Assembly (NCBI GenBank): GCA_029817715.1
Contig: JARUPY010000396.1
Span: forward strand, 4,216,001 to 4,280,000
Length of the DNA stretch: 64,000 nt
Reading direction: 5' to 3'
Source: Melastoma dodecandrum
Taxonomy: Eukaryota > Streptophyta > Magnoliopsida > Myrtales > Melastomataceae
The translations under genes and the position numbers were made by a program. Each line of letters begins with the position of its first letter. The stretch's first letter is position 1. Below, piece after piece: positions 20,601 to 32,645 of this stretch. The notes beneath the pieces are model-generated. The model was not told where the DNA came from. It ran no database searches and was given only the letters and a program-made list of their open reading frames with translations.

Positions 20601-23223
20601 TTTTAGTTAGAAGAAATGTAGTTAATTAGTTGCATTGTTCTAATGATTTTGATTACTCAGGTTTCCTTTCTTGCCTCTGCTGTGGCCCCGAGAGTTGCAG
20701 CTGCTGCCGCCCATGCAGCACTGGGCGTGTTATGTGCAGATGACTGTTTAAACGAATCTGGGAACAACTTACCTGTGGACAGGTCAGGACAAGGTTATAG
20801 GTAGCAATCTTTAATTGTCTCTCTCGAACAACTGATATTATTGAATGAAGCTTCTGTTTTATTTTGCCTGAAAGGATTATAATGTATATGAGTTTTATTA
20901 TGGGGTGCTTATTGTTTATTATATTCGTCTCCGATTGATGGGAAAATAAATAAAATTGGGAGAAACCCGCGTTTCCTCTGAAATCCTTGAAGTCTTTCTA
21001 ATTGTATGTACACTAGTTTAAAAAGTGCAGGTAAGGCAATTCAGAAAACACAGTTCGATGTATCTACCTTTCTTTGCCTATCACTTTTGTGAACATGTAA
21101 TAGAATATGCTTTCATTAGGTGAAAGATCTGTTTAAGTTGTTGCTCTTATGATAATTAACTATTTTTCTCTGTAGAGCCAAGTAGTGGGTCCTTAAATAT
21201 CTGAACCTGTTAAGAGAGAATTGCATCATCAACCATTCTGGTGTTACGATAAATTAAATGGCAATGCTGTCATGTCTTTATTATTGTTATTGTTGTTATT
21301 TTATTCTTATCATAAAATTGATAAGAGGATGGTTTGGATATGAGTATAGATCACCCCATGATTAAATTTTTTGATTGGAGGATTTAACATTCTCCCATCT
21401 GTTCTCACATTTCTGAACTGGAAACCCTATTGGCTGGCATTAGCAAATAAGATGATGGACCTGCAACATAAACCACCCAAAAACTCTAAAAAGAATTTGT
21501 GATTACTCATGTATCATGAACCAATTCCAAACATTTCCCTACTTTTTCTGCAGTCTTTGAAGAATCCCATCATGATGACTGTAATCCTGTGAATGTCCAG
21601 TTCTACCCTCAAATTTATTTGGAAAATTGCCTTTAGAAAAAAGAAAAACATTGCTGCCCATTTGTTCTTGGATTATAGGTACTTGCACCATATATTAAAT
21701 TCTATGCTTGAATTGACCCTAGAAGAGTAGAGATCGAGTTTTTCTATGGAAAGCCCTCGCCCTTTTTCTGCATACCTTGTGGAGGGATCTGGAACTGAAT
21801 GGACAAAATTTGACGTGTTCTGTTGCTTTCTGCTGTTGTCTTGTTAGCTAAGTGAGTCACTTTTTTTGTGTAGGACAAATTCAGGAATGACGGAAGATAA
21901 TGTCCAGCATAAAGGTGCATGATTCATGCCATTCCTCCTCCTGTCCCATATAGGATATGCTTCTATAAATTTTTAATGCTGTCTGCATATAATTTTGATG
22001 TGAGAAGGTTCAGGGGATCTCAGTAATACCAATACATCCACAATAACAGCTGAAAAAGTTACGGCTGCTGCCAAAGCTGGCCTCGTGGCTGCCGCCATGA
22101 AAGCAAAATTGTTTGCAGATCATGAAGAACGAGAGATCCAGCGGTTGTCAGCCAACATCATAAATAATCAGGTCTGGCTCACATATTACATGCCACTGCA
22201 TTTCGAATCAGGGCTACTCCATGCAAAAAACCCATGTGAGGAATGTTTTTACTGATAGATTTTTTATGGCAGATTCATTTCTAGACACTTGATATCTTTT
22301 AGCCTTGGTCTTCCATCTGTCTTGTGTGAACCAATATGCAAGGCTTGTTACAGTCAACGTCTCTTAAAACTGAGGTGTATACAGGTTTGATGTGGTTAAT
22401 GTTTCTGATTCATCACCTGTCCTCTCGAACTCATGGTAGATTACTTCATTTTGTGACTGCGTATCCGAACAGGATATAATCTTCCTGGCTTTGGTTTGTG
22501 ATCTTGACGTGCTTCGGTAGTTAGGATGAGCGATCATGAGAGATGTTCAGTTTCATGGTTGTGGTTTTGACGAGTGAAACGAGCAAGTTGTCTGTTTGCT
22601 GTCGGTTTGACTTGGCCTGGATCCCTTCATGTGCGCCCCCCCCCCCCCCTCCCTCTGTTTTGGTGATGATATTGATGCATTCTGCGTTTGAAAAATGTAC
22701 TTTTCTGAATTGTGCTCGTGTCATTTTACCAATATTTGTGCAGTTGAAACGTCTGGAGCTGAAACTGAAGCAATTTGCGGAAATCGAGACCTTGCTGATG
22801 AAAGAGTGCGAGCAGGTGGAGAAGACGAGGCAGAGGTTTACAACAGAACGGGTACGGATCACATCGTCCAGATTTGGAGCTGGAGGAGTCGCTTCAGAAG
22901 GCGGGTCTTCTTCTGGAGTTAACAACATCAGTAACAACAACAGCAGGCAAGGCCTTACTTCCTCATCGTCGCAGCAGAGCGCGTCCGGGTTCATGGCAAC
23001 CAACCAGCCAAGTTACCCGAGCATGCCGTTTATGCAACAACGGCAGCAAATGTTCCCCCACGGACCGAGACTGCCTCTCTCCGCCATAAACACGTCTGCT
23101 GCAACGTCAGCATCTGCAGCACCTTCGAGCGGAGCAATGTTCAATGCCCCGGGTAACGCGCAGCCTAATCTGAACCATCCGATGCTGCGGTCTCTGCCGG
23201 GGGCTAATTCTAGCGTAGGATAG
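17652..23223 (+). CDS. SWI3C: SWI/SNF complex subunit SWI3C (824 aa, 9 exons)
   Basis: Model: 17652-17679, 17824-18474, 19312-19850, 19934-20297, 20386-20459, 20661-20800, 21874-21914, 22014-22171, 22744-23223. All borders are GT-AG and phases agree. SWI3C is a core subunit of plant BRM-type nucleosome remodellers in the nucleus. The protein begins MPAS, followed by KRRRRD and an acidic/Asn-rich tail. A SWIRM domain spans about 220-320 (MHSDWFSPSTVHRLERQVVP; FLEHWGIINY). A ZZ-like zinc site lies at 384-425 (CIHC, CNYC). The SANT domain is at about 446-490 (WTDQETLLLLEGMELYPENW), and a coiled coil near 666-700 (LKRLELKLKQFAEIETLLMK) is used for dimerisation. The tail is rich in Q, S and P. Arabidopsis SWI3C is of similar length and starts the same way. 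The donor after exon 5 (GTCGGT) is weak. Confidence 0.95.
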
Positions 23224-24301
23224 AAGATAGAAGGAAAAGTTAATAGTAAACAGGACAATGTATCATTGGTAGATTGGTTTACTTTCGATTCATGTGTTGT
23301 AGAAGTTGTAATGATATCCTTCTTATCCGCTAAAACTTTGATGCATTTGTTGGGAATATTTGTGTAATCCTTACTAGTAATGGGGTGGGTAAATGCTTGT
23401 TGGTTAGTTTTTTAAAAAAGTTGAGAAATAAGTGTTCGAATTTATAAAACACTCAAAATATCGTCTATAAGGTATACTTCGGCAACCATGCAATTGTTAT
23501 AAGGAAAAGACACGGAAAATATTTTTCAAGTATGCTGTTGTCGTGGTTTTGAGCTGTGACATTAAGTTGGGATCAAAACACGCGGTTTCTAACTCCGTCT
23601 TTGTCCAATTTCCCTTATAATAAATAAGCTGGTCCAATTTCCCTCATAATAAACAAGCTGGAGTCGTATTTTATAAATTCTTTTTTGAAATTAAACCGTA
23701 TTTTTGTATATCATAAGCTTCCGCATGCTTTCAACTTTTGTGGAGCATTCGGCGCAGAAGCAAAGATCGGGCCATAGTGTCGGTGATTTTCCCGTCGAGT
23801 ACAGTTCGGGCCGCTGCCCACAAGGGCAAATATTCACTTACATATGTGCATTATATTATAACATAACTTCCTTCCTGTTTGTGATAGGTCTTCGAGATTT
23901 GCGATATCAAATTTTTGAAATCTCCCCGCTTGATTTTCATGCAAAGCAACATGAAAATGGTTATAGAATTTTAATAAGACATGCCAAATAATTAAAATTT
24001 CTGGATAAATGCGATACTTACGGGCACTGTGGGGGCCTGCTGAGTTCGATCCTCGTAGATGTTGGAGGAGAGTGTCCTTGGTTGCAATTTCTCCGTCTAT
24101 CCATGTCGATTGCGTGATTCGGGTCCTCAGCCGCAATTACATCCAAAACAGAGAATTGTAGTACAAATGAAAAATAATTAGTAACAATAAAATTGCAATA
24201 ATTCTAATGCATTAAGACATGTGGTATTGTGTTAATTGCGGTCGCCCATTTAGCGAAGGACGTCTCATATAAATGATCTGAAAAATTTAGAAATAGTGAG
24301 G
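23224..24301. other. Intergenic region after SWI3C
   Basis: The first 150 bp probably hold the SWI3C 3' UTR. Between 23590 and 23660 a short segment (CCAATTTCCCT.ATAATAAA) is repeated. A 95-codon frame at 23704-23991 has no family resemblance and is not called. Confidence 0.5.
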
Positions 24302-24309
24302 GACGTGTA
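24302..24309. repeat. Left target-site duplication of hAT element 1
   Basis: GACGTGTA, identical to 27993-28000. An 8-bp duplication is diagnostic of hAT insertion. Confidence 0.92.
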
Positions 24310-24335
24310 CAAGGTTGACAAAATCGAGATTTTAC
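24310..24335 (+). repeat. Left terminal inverted repeat, hAT 1
   Basis: Pairs with 27967-27992 with a handful of mismatches over 26 positions; the core shared motif is AAAATCG.GA.TTTAC. Confidence 0.85.
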
Positions 24336-24596
24336 ACGGGATCGGGAGAGGGCTGTAAGATCGTAACTCATGGGATCGTAAGTAAAATCAGAAAAGTTTA
24401 CAAAATTGTAATTTGAATACTTTCAGAATAAGGTGCCACGGTCATCAAACATCAAGCACCTTAAGGTGCCATTGTCAACAAACAATTGTCCTAATATCAA
24501 ATGGACACATTCCCTTAAACTGATAAAACATATAGTTCTTCCAAACAAAACACACCAAGTCTAAAGAGATAAATCATACAAGCATAAGAAGAATAT

Positions 24597-27026
24597 CTAA
24601 GGATCCAACAAAACATTCATGTTTTGATCATAATAATCATTTCCCTCATCGCCCGTATCATCTTCGTTTTCCTCCTCGAGTACTTCTTCAAAGCTTCGAA
24701 TATGCAAATAATCACCAATACTACTAGCTTCCACTTCGTCTCCAACTCGCATAACATCTTCACTTATCTCATCATCAAAATAATCCGCAACATCATCACC
24801 GAGGATCCATTCATCATCCGAGGAACTGTCATGAATGTCATAATCCTTCGGTGTCCTTGTTTGCTTTTTCTTCCTCAACCTCAAGTTAGCCATCATAAAA
24901 ACCACATCATTCATAGTTTTTTGTTTCAAACGATTTCTTCTTTTTGTATGGACCTAAACAAACACAAGAAGACAAGTAATCCAAATAGTCAACTTCAATT
25001 AACTAGGAACTCTCATTTAAATAAAAAAAGATTGTGGTGTAAAAGTTACCATCTCAAAAGCACTCCAATTTCTCTCGCAAGCAGAGGAGCTGCATGTAAG
25101 GCTTAGCACACGAATTGCAAATTTCTGCAACTCTGGATATTGACTCCCATAAGACTCCCACCATTGTCCCGGTGTTTTGGTGTCAAGTGCTTTGATTGTA
25201 ACAACACTTCCAAACATGCCAGATTTGCTTTTAAACTCCTCAAGCTGGAAATCAATCTTGGAGATTTCTTCAACGCCTCCCACAATCTTTTGCATGCAAT
25301 CGTATAATCCTTTTTTTACTTCATAGTCCGCTTTGAACCCCGAACTATAATGTAGCTTCGGGTTCAAATAATAGCCCGCGGTATGAAGAGGCCTATGCAT
25401 CTGGTTATCCCATCGCCGATCAATGATTTCCCACAAAGGCAGATAGCTAAACAATGAAACAGATAAGCAGATTTAGCTAAATAATGCAATAGATAGCTAA
25501 AAATAAAATAACTATATTTACCTTCTCTTGATTTCATTGAAGACACTCTGAATCTTCGCTTTAGCTTTGTCCATCTCCTCATAAATAAAACCCATTGCTG
25601 GCTTCTCTTCAGAATCAACCAACCTTAAAACTTTGATCAAGGGAAACGCACCTTTTAGACAAATGACAATATTCTTCCAAAATGTCTTGTCCGTAATCAT
25701 TTCTTCGAGATGTTTCCCATCATTTGTCTTTGCATATTGGCTGGCCTTCCACTTATCACATGTAAACATCCTCACCAAAGCTCCTTTGTTGTCGTGCAAG
25801 CATCCCAAAGTGAGATATGCAGTAGCAAAATGAGTTGCACCTAAGATACATGTAAGTTTTGTAACATCGAAATAAGAGATGTTCTCATTCGAAATAAAAT
25901 CGAAATGAGTCGCACCTGGTCTCACTAAATCCTTTTTATTGGTGAAGAAGCTTTGTAACATCGAAATGAGATGTGTTCTTCCATAGATGTAAGTGGTTAT
26001 CTTCTTTCCACTTGAGATAGTCTCCTTGTGAATTGGTATTTTCTTCTCAAAGTCTTCCAACATGATATCAATGCAATGGGCATCACAAGGAGTCCAATAT
26101 AAATTCTTTCTTTTCTCCATCAATAATTCCCCCGCAGCCTTATAATTTGCTGCATTATCCGTGACAACCTGTATAACATTCTCTTCTCCAACCTCCTCAA
26201 CAACCTCGTCAATCATCTTATAGACATTTTCAGCATTCTTACAAATGTGAGAGGCATCGATGGATTTTAAGAAAATGGTACCTCTTGGGCTATTAACCAG
26301 AAAATTCAAAATAGTCCTTCTTCGCTTGTCAATCCACCCATTAGTCATAATCGAGCATCCAAAGTTCTTCCAATGATTCTTATACTCCTGAATAGCCTCT
26401 ATAGTCGAATTTACTTTCTTCTTCAAATACTTATCTCGAAACTCATGATAGGAAGGTGGGTTGAACCCAAGTCCATATCGAGCAACCAGTTCAAACATCC
26501 TATGATATTCTTCACTCTTTGACACATTAAAGGGAATGGCATCGTTATAGAAAAAAGATGCAATTTCCTCACAAGCCTCCTCTCTAAGTTCCTTCTTGAA
26601 CATAGTATTGATTGTTTGATGAGAACTTGCACTTCTTTTGAAGAGATCCTTCCCATATTGAGATGAATTCTGTAGCAGTTGATTCGTGCTTGCTTCCCCA
26701 TCCTCAGTCGAAGATAATTTTGAATTCTTAATAAATCTTTCTTGCAAAGTGCAACAAACTTCCATCATCTTCATTTTCACATCATCAGGAACTGCTTTAC
26801 ACGCTCCAATGTCGTTATTTGTTCCAGCAAGGTGATGCTTTAGCCTGTAAATTCCTCCGGTCAACAATTTCTCACAAAACTTGCACTGAACTTTCCTTGG
26901 ATTATTATCAACGGCAACGCCATACTCCCAACCCACATCTTCTCTAGCTCTAGGAGCATTTTTTGAAAACTTGCATTTAGGTACAAGTGCAACATGTGAA
27001 GAACTACCACTTCCAGTTCCGGACAT
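24597..27026 (-). CDS. hAT transposase (BED finger, DUF659, hAT dimerisation), 752 aa, 3 exons
   Basis: Model: exons 27026-25522, 25446-25050 and 24953-24597, with phases matching and no stop. It would cut and paste the element in the nucleus. Residues about 15-80 are a BED zinc finger (CKFCEKLLTGGIYRLKHH). DUF659 lies at about 165-330 (GFNPPSYHEFRDKYL; DGW-like NGWIDKRRRTILNF). The C-terminal dimerisation region at about 570-645 contains WWESYG and SSSACERNWSAFE, the hallmark of hAT transposases. The last exon encodes an acidic tail (SSSDDEWILGDDVADYFDDE). The ATG at 27026 follows an acceptor-like TTGTAG, so a 5' UTR intron is likely. A longer frame begins at 27047 from a non-ATG codon and was not used. 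A domesticated host gene is unlikely because TIRs and TSD are intact. Confidence 0.9.
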
Positions 27027-27966
27027 CCTACAATGTAAAGAAATCATGATAATGATAATGATAAGGCCTCGTTTCTAAAAAATACGTATTTCAGTTACAT
27101 CCATAGTCATGCAAGCATTCCCAAAAGAAAAACCCTTCAACCTATGTGTCATGACTTAAAAAGGGCTTGAGTTGGGGCTCAATACTCATCGGAAATTCCT
27201 CTATCAAACTAGGGCGAAGAATCCACTCCTTTTATGCAAGAATTCAGATCTTCTCCTCACTCGGAGACTCCGAAATCCCCGAAAGGGCTTACTCTTAGTT
27301 TAAAAACAAAAAAACCAGACCAAAAAAGGCCAAGTAATCGGAACCCAAAAAAATTCTTTTAATCCCAATCTTGCTGGCGAATCCCACGAATAGCCAACAA
27401 CAATCCAAACTCAAGAAGTCGTCACGTGGCTAATCGCAGCCCACTAATTAAATGCCCAGCTCAACAGATACGCAATCCCAAGAATAAGGCAACGAAAGGC
27501 AGCAAAAATTGGATAATGACGGAAACCCAGCTCAACAGATACGCAGCTCAGATCCGAAAATCGATCGAAGGACCCTAACGCATCAAAATGAGATAACGAC
27601 GGGACGACGACGAAGAAGAATAAGAATGAGATCACGCAGCCCAGATCCGGGAATCGATCGGCCGATTACCTTAGCGACGCGGAGGTTCTTCTTCTTCTTT
27701 CTTCTTTGCTCGCTTAGACAGTCAATGGGGAAGGGAAAAGAATTAGGGCATTTGATGAGTGACAATATGATTTGGTTGGGGTTTGGTTGGGCCAATATTT
27801 TGGATTTGATAAATGGGCCGAATATTTAAAGTAGGATCGTAAAAACGAGTTCGCTCACACGATTTCACGTCCGTTTACGATCCCACAACGAGTTTACTAA
27901 GAACGATTTTTGTTCCGTTAAAACTCTTAGAACCCCTCGAACTCGTAAAATCGCATGAGTTTACGA

Positions 27967-27992
27967 GTAAACTCGCGATTTTAACAACCATG
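27967..27992 (-). repeat. Right terminal inverted repeat, hAT 1
   Basis: Reverse complement begins CATGGTTGTTAAAATCG and pairs with 24310-24335. Confidence 0.85.
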
Positions 27993-28000
27993 GACGTGTA
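27993..28000. repeat. Right target-site duplication of hAT element 1
   Basis: GACGTGTA, identical to 24302-24309. Confidence 0.92.
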
Positions 28001-29056
28001 TAACTTTGCACATAACGTTGAGAAGCACCCAGCAAAGAGAGCAGCCACAAAAGCGACTATGAGGTTGGCGCCTTTCAGCACATAGGAGCTCTCGAGAGTT
28101 CCCCCCATCGATGAGCAAGGATAAGACAAAGGTGGAACTTCGACCACTACTTACAAACTCTGGAAGTGCCAAGAAATCGAGCAAAAGTTTTCTTCCTAAG
28201 AAATGTTTGAAATGCATTTTGTTTAGTAGTCTTAGACAAATGATGATGAAACATTTCATTTAAGCCTTGGCAACTTGCGTCGACCATAAAAATATCTTCC
28301 CAAAGGACAAAGTTTGGCCTTATTACCCTATGTAAGCATATATTTCAATCCTCGACATTATTCCGGAGATTGGACTTCCATTTATCGATGAGTTCTCGTT
28401 TAAAGAACACGACAAAGCCCATGTCTTGTTAAACACTCAAAGTACATGTTTGAATTCATGTTTTGAATTCAAATTCAACTTCAGTGTTTTTATTTTATCT
28501 TCTCTTGTAAAATATATCATTTTAGGCAGCTGAAAATATTCTATTTTTAATTCGTCCAACAGCTGAGGTAGAAATGTTTTCCAGGTAGGGATCTAACATT
28601 GGACTCTATTTCGTCCACAACTGGCCCATATTAAAGAAATGCGGCATAGTTAGGCTTACAAATTTCTTTGCAAAAAAAAAAAAAAATTCAAAATATATGA
28701 GTTGAAACACGACGAGACGAGGTTAACGTCGATGGCCTTCTCAGCTCGGCCAAAAATGCCCGACACACATAGGGTGGGGAATTTCTTGTACTTCAATCAT
28801 CATTCCAAACAAAATGAAAAGCTACTTGGCGTTTTATCAATGTTCTACAACACATGATATATGTGAATAATAAAATCACGCGAGGAAATATCAGCGTACG
28901 AATTGTCGTGTTAAAATATATAGCGGGTTTTGTTTCTAGTCACGAGAAAAGCACGTGATTTATTTGTTTCGATCTTCGAAAAATAGCGGCTGTAGATGGT
29001 GATCCTGAGCTCTGGCAGAGTTTCAGCAAAATTCGGGATGAAATATTGACGAAATC
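28001..29056. other. Spacer between the two hAT elements
   Basis: AT-rich sequence with no supported gene. A minus-strand frame at 28140-28001 reads a hydrophobic stretch (GANLIVAFVAALFAGC) that hAT 1 interrupts, but there is no further homology or exon structure to support it. Confidence 0.45.
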
Positions 29057-29166
29057 GTCGGGGCTTATGGGCGTGATCCGGCGGAGCTTCGATAGCTTGA
29101 TGAAGTAGTCGGAGCCTTTGGGCGTGATCCGACAGAGCTTCGATGGCTTGATGAAGTCGTCGGAGC
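29057..29166 (+). repeat. 51-bp tandem repeat, interrupted by hAT 2
   Basis: Units start at 29057, 29108 and 29159 (GTCGGAGCCTTTGGGCGTGA...). The spacing is exactly 51 bp. The third unit is cut after 8 bp by hAT 2 and resumes at 33886. One frame of the unit is open for 17 codons (VGAFGRDPTELRWLDEV), so it may derive from coding or LTR sequence. Confidence 0.85.
29159..29166. repeat. Left target-site duplication of hAT element 2
   Basis: GTCGGAGC, identical to 33886-33893. Confidence 0.9.
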
Positions 29167-29292
29167 CATGGTAGTCAAAATCGAGATCCTACGTGGGATC
29201 AGAAGGGAGCTGTAAAATCGTAACTCGTGGGATCGTAAGTAAAATTGAAAGAGTTTACAAAATTGTAATTCGAACAACACATAAACGCATAT

Positions 29293-30182
29293 TGTAACAA
29301 TTAACTTTCCCGCAGCCTTGTAATTTGCCGCATTATCCGTAACAACTTGGACAACATTCTCTTCTCCAACCTCCCCAACAACCTCGTCAATCATCTCAAA
29401 GATATTGTCGGCATTCTTACAAATGTGAGAGGCATCTATGGATTTTAAGAAAACAGTACCTCTTGGGCTATTAACCAGAAAATTTAGAATAGTCCTCCTT
29501 CGCTTGTCGGTCCATCCATCAGTCATGATAGAGCATCCAAAGTTTTTCCAATGATTCTTATGCTCCTGAATAGCCTCTTTAGTCGAATCAACTTTCTGCT
29601 TCAAATACTTCACTCGAGTCTCGTGGTAAGAAGGTGGCTTGAACCCAATTCCATGTCTAGCAACCAGTTCAAGCATCTTATGATATTCTTCACTCCTTGC
29701 CACATTGAAGGGAATGGCATTGTTGTAGAAAAAAGATGCAATTGCTTTCGAAGCCTCCTCTCTAAGTTCCTTCTTGAACATGGTATTGATCGTTTGATGA
29801 GAGCTTACACTTTTCTTAACATATTCTTTTCGGATTGAGTGGAATCTGTGCTTGCTTGCCCATCATCAAACGAAGATAACTTTGACTTCTTAAACAATCT
29901 TTCTTGCAAAGTACAAACAATCTCCATCATCTTGCTTTTCACATCATCAGGGACTGCTCTACACGCTCCAACATCTTTATTTGTTCTGGCAAGATGATGC
30001 TTTAGTCTGTAAACGCCTCCACTCATCACTTTCTCACAATATTTGCACTTAATGATTCTCGGATTGCTATCAACAGTGATACCATGCTCCCAGGCCACAT
30101 CTTCCCTAGCTCCAGGAGCATTTTTTGGAGTCTTGCATTTTGGTGCAGGTGCGGCACGTGAAGAACTACCACTTTCAGACAT
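29293..30182 (-). pseudogene. Truncated hAT transposase of element 2
   Basis: The N-terminus (MSESGSSSRAAPAPKC) and BED finger (CKYCEKVMSGGVYRLKHH) are kept, then a frameshift near 29810-29830 separates the first block from SHQTINTMFKKELREEA. DUF659 continues to VVQVVTDNAANYKAAGKL, where homology to hAT 1 stops. The rest of the catalytic core and the dimerisation domain are missing. It is close to hAT 1 at the protein level where both exist. No active transposase is expected. Confidence 0.9.
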
Positions 30183-32450
30183 GGTTACCTACAGACCAAC
30201 AACAGACAAGCTAACTTAATCGGTATTTTGAATGTCGAAATAGCTGTTGTAACAATGATAGAAAATTCTAAAACTAGTCTTGAAACAATAATCGCGCTTG
30301 TTCAAGTAATTACCTCTAGTGTCAAATCACCTCCTGCAAGAACAATGACGGACAAAGTTACCGCCGTTATAGTGAGAAATGAGTAGAGCCTCAACAAAAT
30401 TGGTCTACTGCGTCGTCGACCTGCAGTAAATGCAATTGTCAGGTCAGGTCAGACGAAGTTCCTCGCATCACCAAATTTTAACCAACCAATACGTTGAACA
30501 ACCTAATTCCCCAACCACAATTGACAAGAAACTGTCTCTATCCACCAAACAAAAATAAAATAAAATCAAACACATCGATCCAACAATCCAGCTCAATCAA
30601 ACATCCCGGGATACGACCGACTCCGGCCGGGACGAACCGCGATCCATAATCTCAAACGCTATGACATGACGATTCCTCAACACATCAAAGATAGCAGACT
30701 AATGATTCCCAAGATCTCGACTAGGTCGTCGGCAGATTATGAGAAAACGCAGACGGAATGAGACCCCCCCCTCCCGGGAGCAGAGAGGGTGGGAGAGGTA
30801 ATGAGTGTCGCGGGTGATCCCGTTTCCGGTTCCATCTAAAATGGATATCCTCCATTGACGATAAGGCTTCGAATTTTGAAAATGTGAAGGAGTCGCCACT
30901 AACTTATTTTAAGTTCAAGTTAGAAAACCTATAGAGATTCGTTATGGTTCGGGAATTAGGGATTACTAAATCGCATGCATCAAAAGAAAAGGGAGGCTTT
31001 AATCGTGTGTTTTCGATGTCCGATTTTATTTTAAGCTCGGTTTTAAAAAAAGAAATTGTTTGACATATAAAAAAATGATCTCGAGCTCATTAATGCTTAA
31101 AATGTCTACGTGAATCATTTTTAGAAAATATTTCTTAAAAAGTTTATTTCGGGCAAAACACAAGCAATATAAACTGATTAATGCCCTTAACAATTTCTAA
31201 GTCAAAAATAAATTCAAGGGAGGAAAGGGTAATTGTATCATTTCTCGCTCTCTGTAAAACGCCCCCGTTAGCGTTTGTACCTCACGGTGCCGTTTTAGAA
31301 TAGGTTTACGGCGAACCTGGCGAGCCGTTGATGCCGTAACGTTGGTGAGTGCGAAGCCGTCTTCAGAGGGTCTTGATCTTCGAGAATTCAAATAATCCCT
31401 CGAATACTTTGTAACCTCCGTTGTCTTGAATGCGTTGAGTGGGGTGCGTGTCTTAGTTGTCCGCAAGGCACGCCCCCGAGATAACTACGTAAAATCGAAT
31501 AAACGAAGCAAACTGTTCGAAAATGGTTTGAAACGGGATTAATTATTACATTGTTGGAGTTATTTTGACGAAAGATAACTTACTAATGCGAACTCTCAAT
31601 AGATAATGATTAGGGCCGTCGTATATTGTAAAACAATTGAAAAGAAATAAGTTCAAAGGGGTTAAAAAACATTTTTTCAGAAAATGAATTTTAAAATATT
31701 GTAAAAATAGAACTTTGAAAGTCTGAAAAAAAAAACTAAAATGATTTTTAATTTTTTTAAGAAAAGGTCATCCCATGAATATGATAAACGTCATGTGATA
31801 GATTCAGTTATAATCTTAAAAACATAAAATGAAGGCATAATCAGACAAAATAAGATTTAATGCATTCAGAAAAAGGGGAAAAATGTCTTTCAATTAAAAT
31901 ATTCATCTCAGGCACGTGTAAGATACAATTAAAAGAAAAATGAACAAAATTAAAACATTACCTTTACAGATTTCAAGACCACGGGTTGAGGCACTGAGAA
32001 CCAGTAGTCGGAAACAGGCATCGAATACGGGGGAGCCAGCCGACTGACGTGGTGCGCTCGGGTTTGAGGCTTTGAATCCAAGATACAGGGAAGGGAAGTT
32101 GGCGACTGAGCATTGGATTTTAGCCGCCGTGGTTGGATCTGAAGACGAGCTGAATTGAGAAGCGAGCCGCCGGAGTCGAGAAGCCAGATCTAGAGCAGCG
32201 ACCAGGGACCTAAGGAGGCGGAAGGTGCGGACGACCCCGCCGAAGGCGGCAATGATGGGCTGGCCGAGGGCGACTGGCAGATGGTAGGGTGGAGAGGCTG
32301 TTGAAGTTGAGTCCGAGCGTGGGTTGGCCGTGACTGGGATGTTGGAAGCAGTGCCGTTGTGGGTGAAGCCAGATCTGGAAAGAGTCCCGGAATGGAGGAC
32401 GGTGATGGCGGCAGTGACTCAGATGAGCTCGCGGAGGACGATTTAGTTCC
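30183..32450. other. Internal non-coding DNA of hAT 2
   Basis: No recognised gene. The region differs from the equivalent leader of hAT 1. A GC-richer part at 31250-31480 and the purine/pyrimidine-rich 32000-32450 look foreign to the surrounding AT-rich element and may also be captured or inserted DNA. Confidence 0.4.
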
Positions 32451-32454
32451 CGAA

Positions 32455-32645
32455 GATGGAGGCAAAGTTGGCAAGGGAAACCGGAATAAGGCTGGATGTT
32501 GATGCCCCAAGAGGAAAGATCGAGATGGTAGGCGAGGAAGGCGTGGGACCAGCAGAGATTCTCGATATCATCGATGAACTCGTTCCCGTCGTAATAGCGT
32601 TTACCAGGCATGCCCTCGGAGTACTTGTTGGTGAGGCTGTCGAAT
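32455..32645 (-). pseudogene. Serine hydroxymethyltransferase gene fragment captured inside hAT 2
   Basis: The minus strand reads [20 protein letters not shown] then IDDIENLCWSHAFLAYHLDL, SSWGINIQPYSG and, after a one-base shift, SLANFAS. Cytosolic plant SHMTs have this block in the same order ([25 protein letters not shown], then WGVNVQPYSGSPANF), in the PLP-dependent fold near the N-terminus. Only about 60 codons remain; catalytic lysine and C-terminal domain are absent. Sequence upstream, to about 32690, may be further degraded SHMT (NSVLQGPFDSLTNKY). The fragment lies wholly between the TIRs, so capture by the element is inferred. It is not a functional enzyme. Confidence 0.8.

Larger units (their letters stand above)
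24310..27992 (-). mobile_element. hAT DNA transposon 1, apparently autonomous (3683 bp)
   Basis: Bounded by a perfect 8-bp duplication and imperfect terminal inverted repeats. The left end starts CAAGGTTGACAAAATCGAGA and the right end, reverse-complemented, starts CATGGTTGTTAAAATCGCGA. Subterminal regions are rich in short direct and inverted motifs such as GATCGTAA and ACGAGTTTAC, as is usual for transposase binding. One intact transposase gene is carried on the minus strand. Element 2 at 29167 is a relative with the same ends. Confidence 0.93.

Noticed and set aside
24035..24065. GAGTTCGATCCTCG considered as a tRNA T-arm
   Set aside because: No acceptor stem, D-arm or anticodon arm can be fitted around it.
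24624..25106. 160-codon plus-strand frame
   Set aside because: Antisense of the acidic C-terminal exon of the hAT transposase.
28001..28259. Minus-strand frame with a hydrophobic segment (GANLIVAFVAALFAGC)
   Set aside because: No start, no exon structure and no homologue recognised; cut by hAT 1, so at most a relic.
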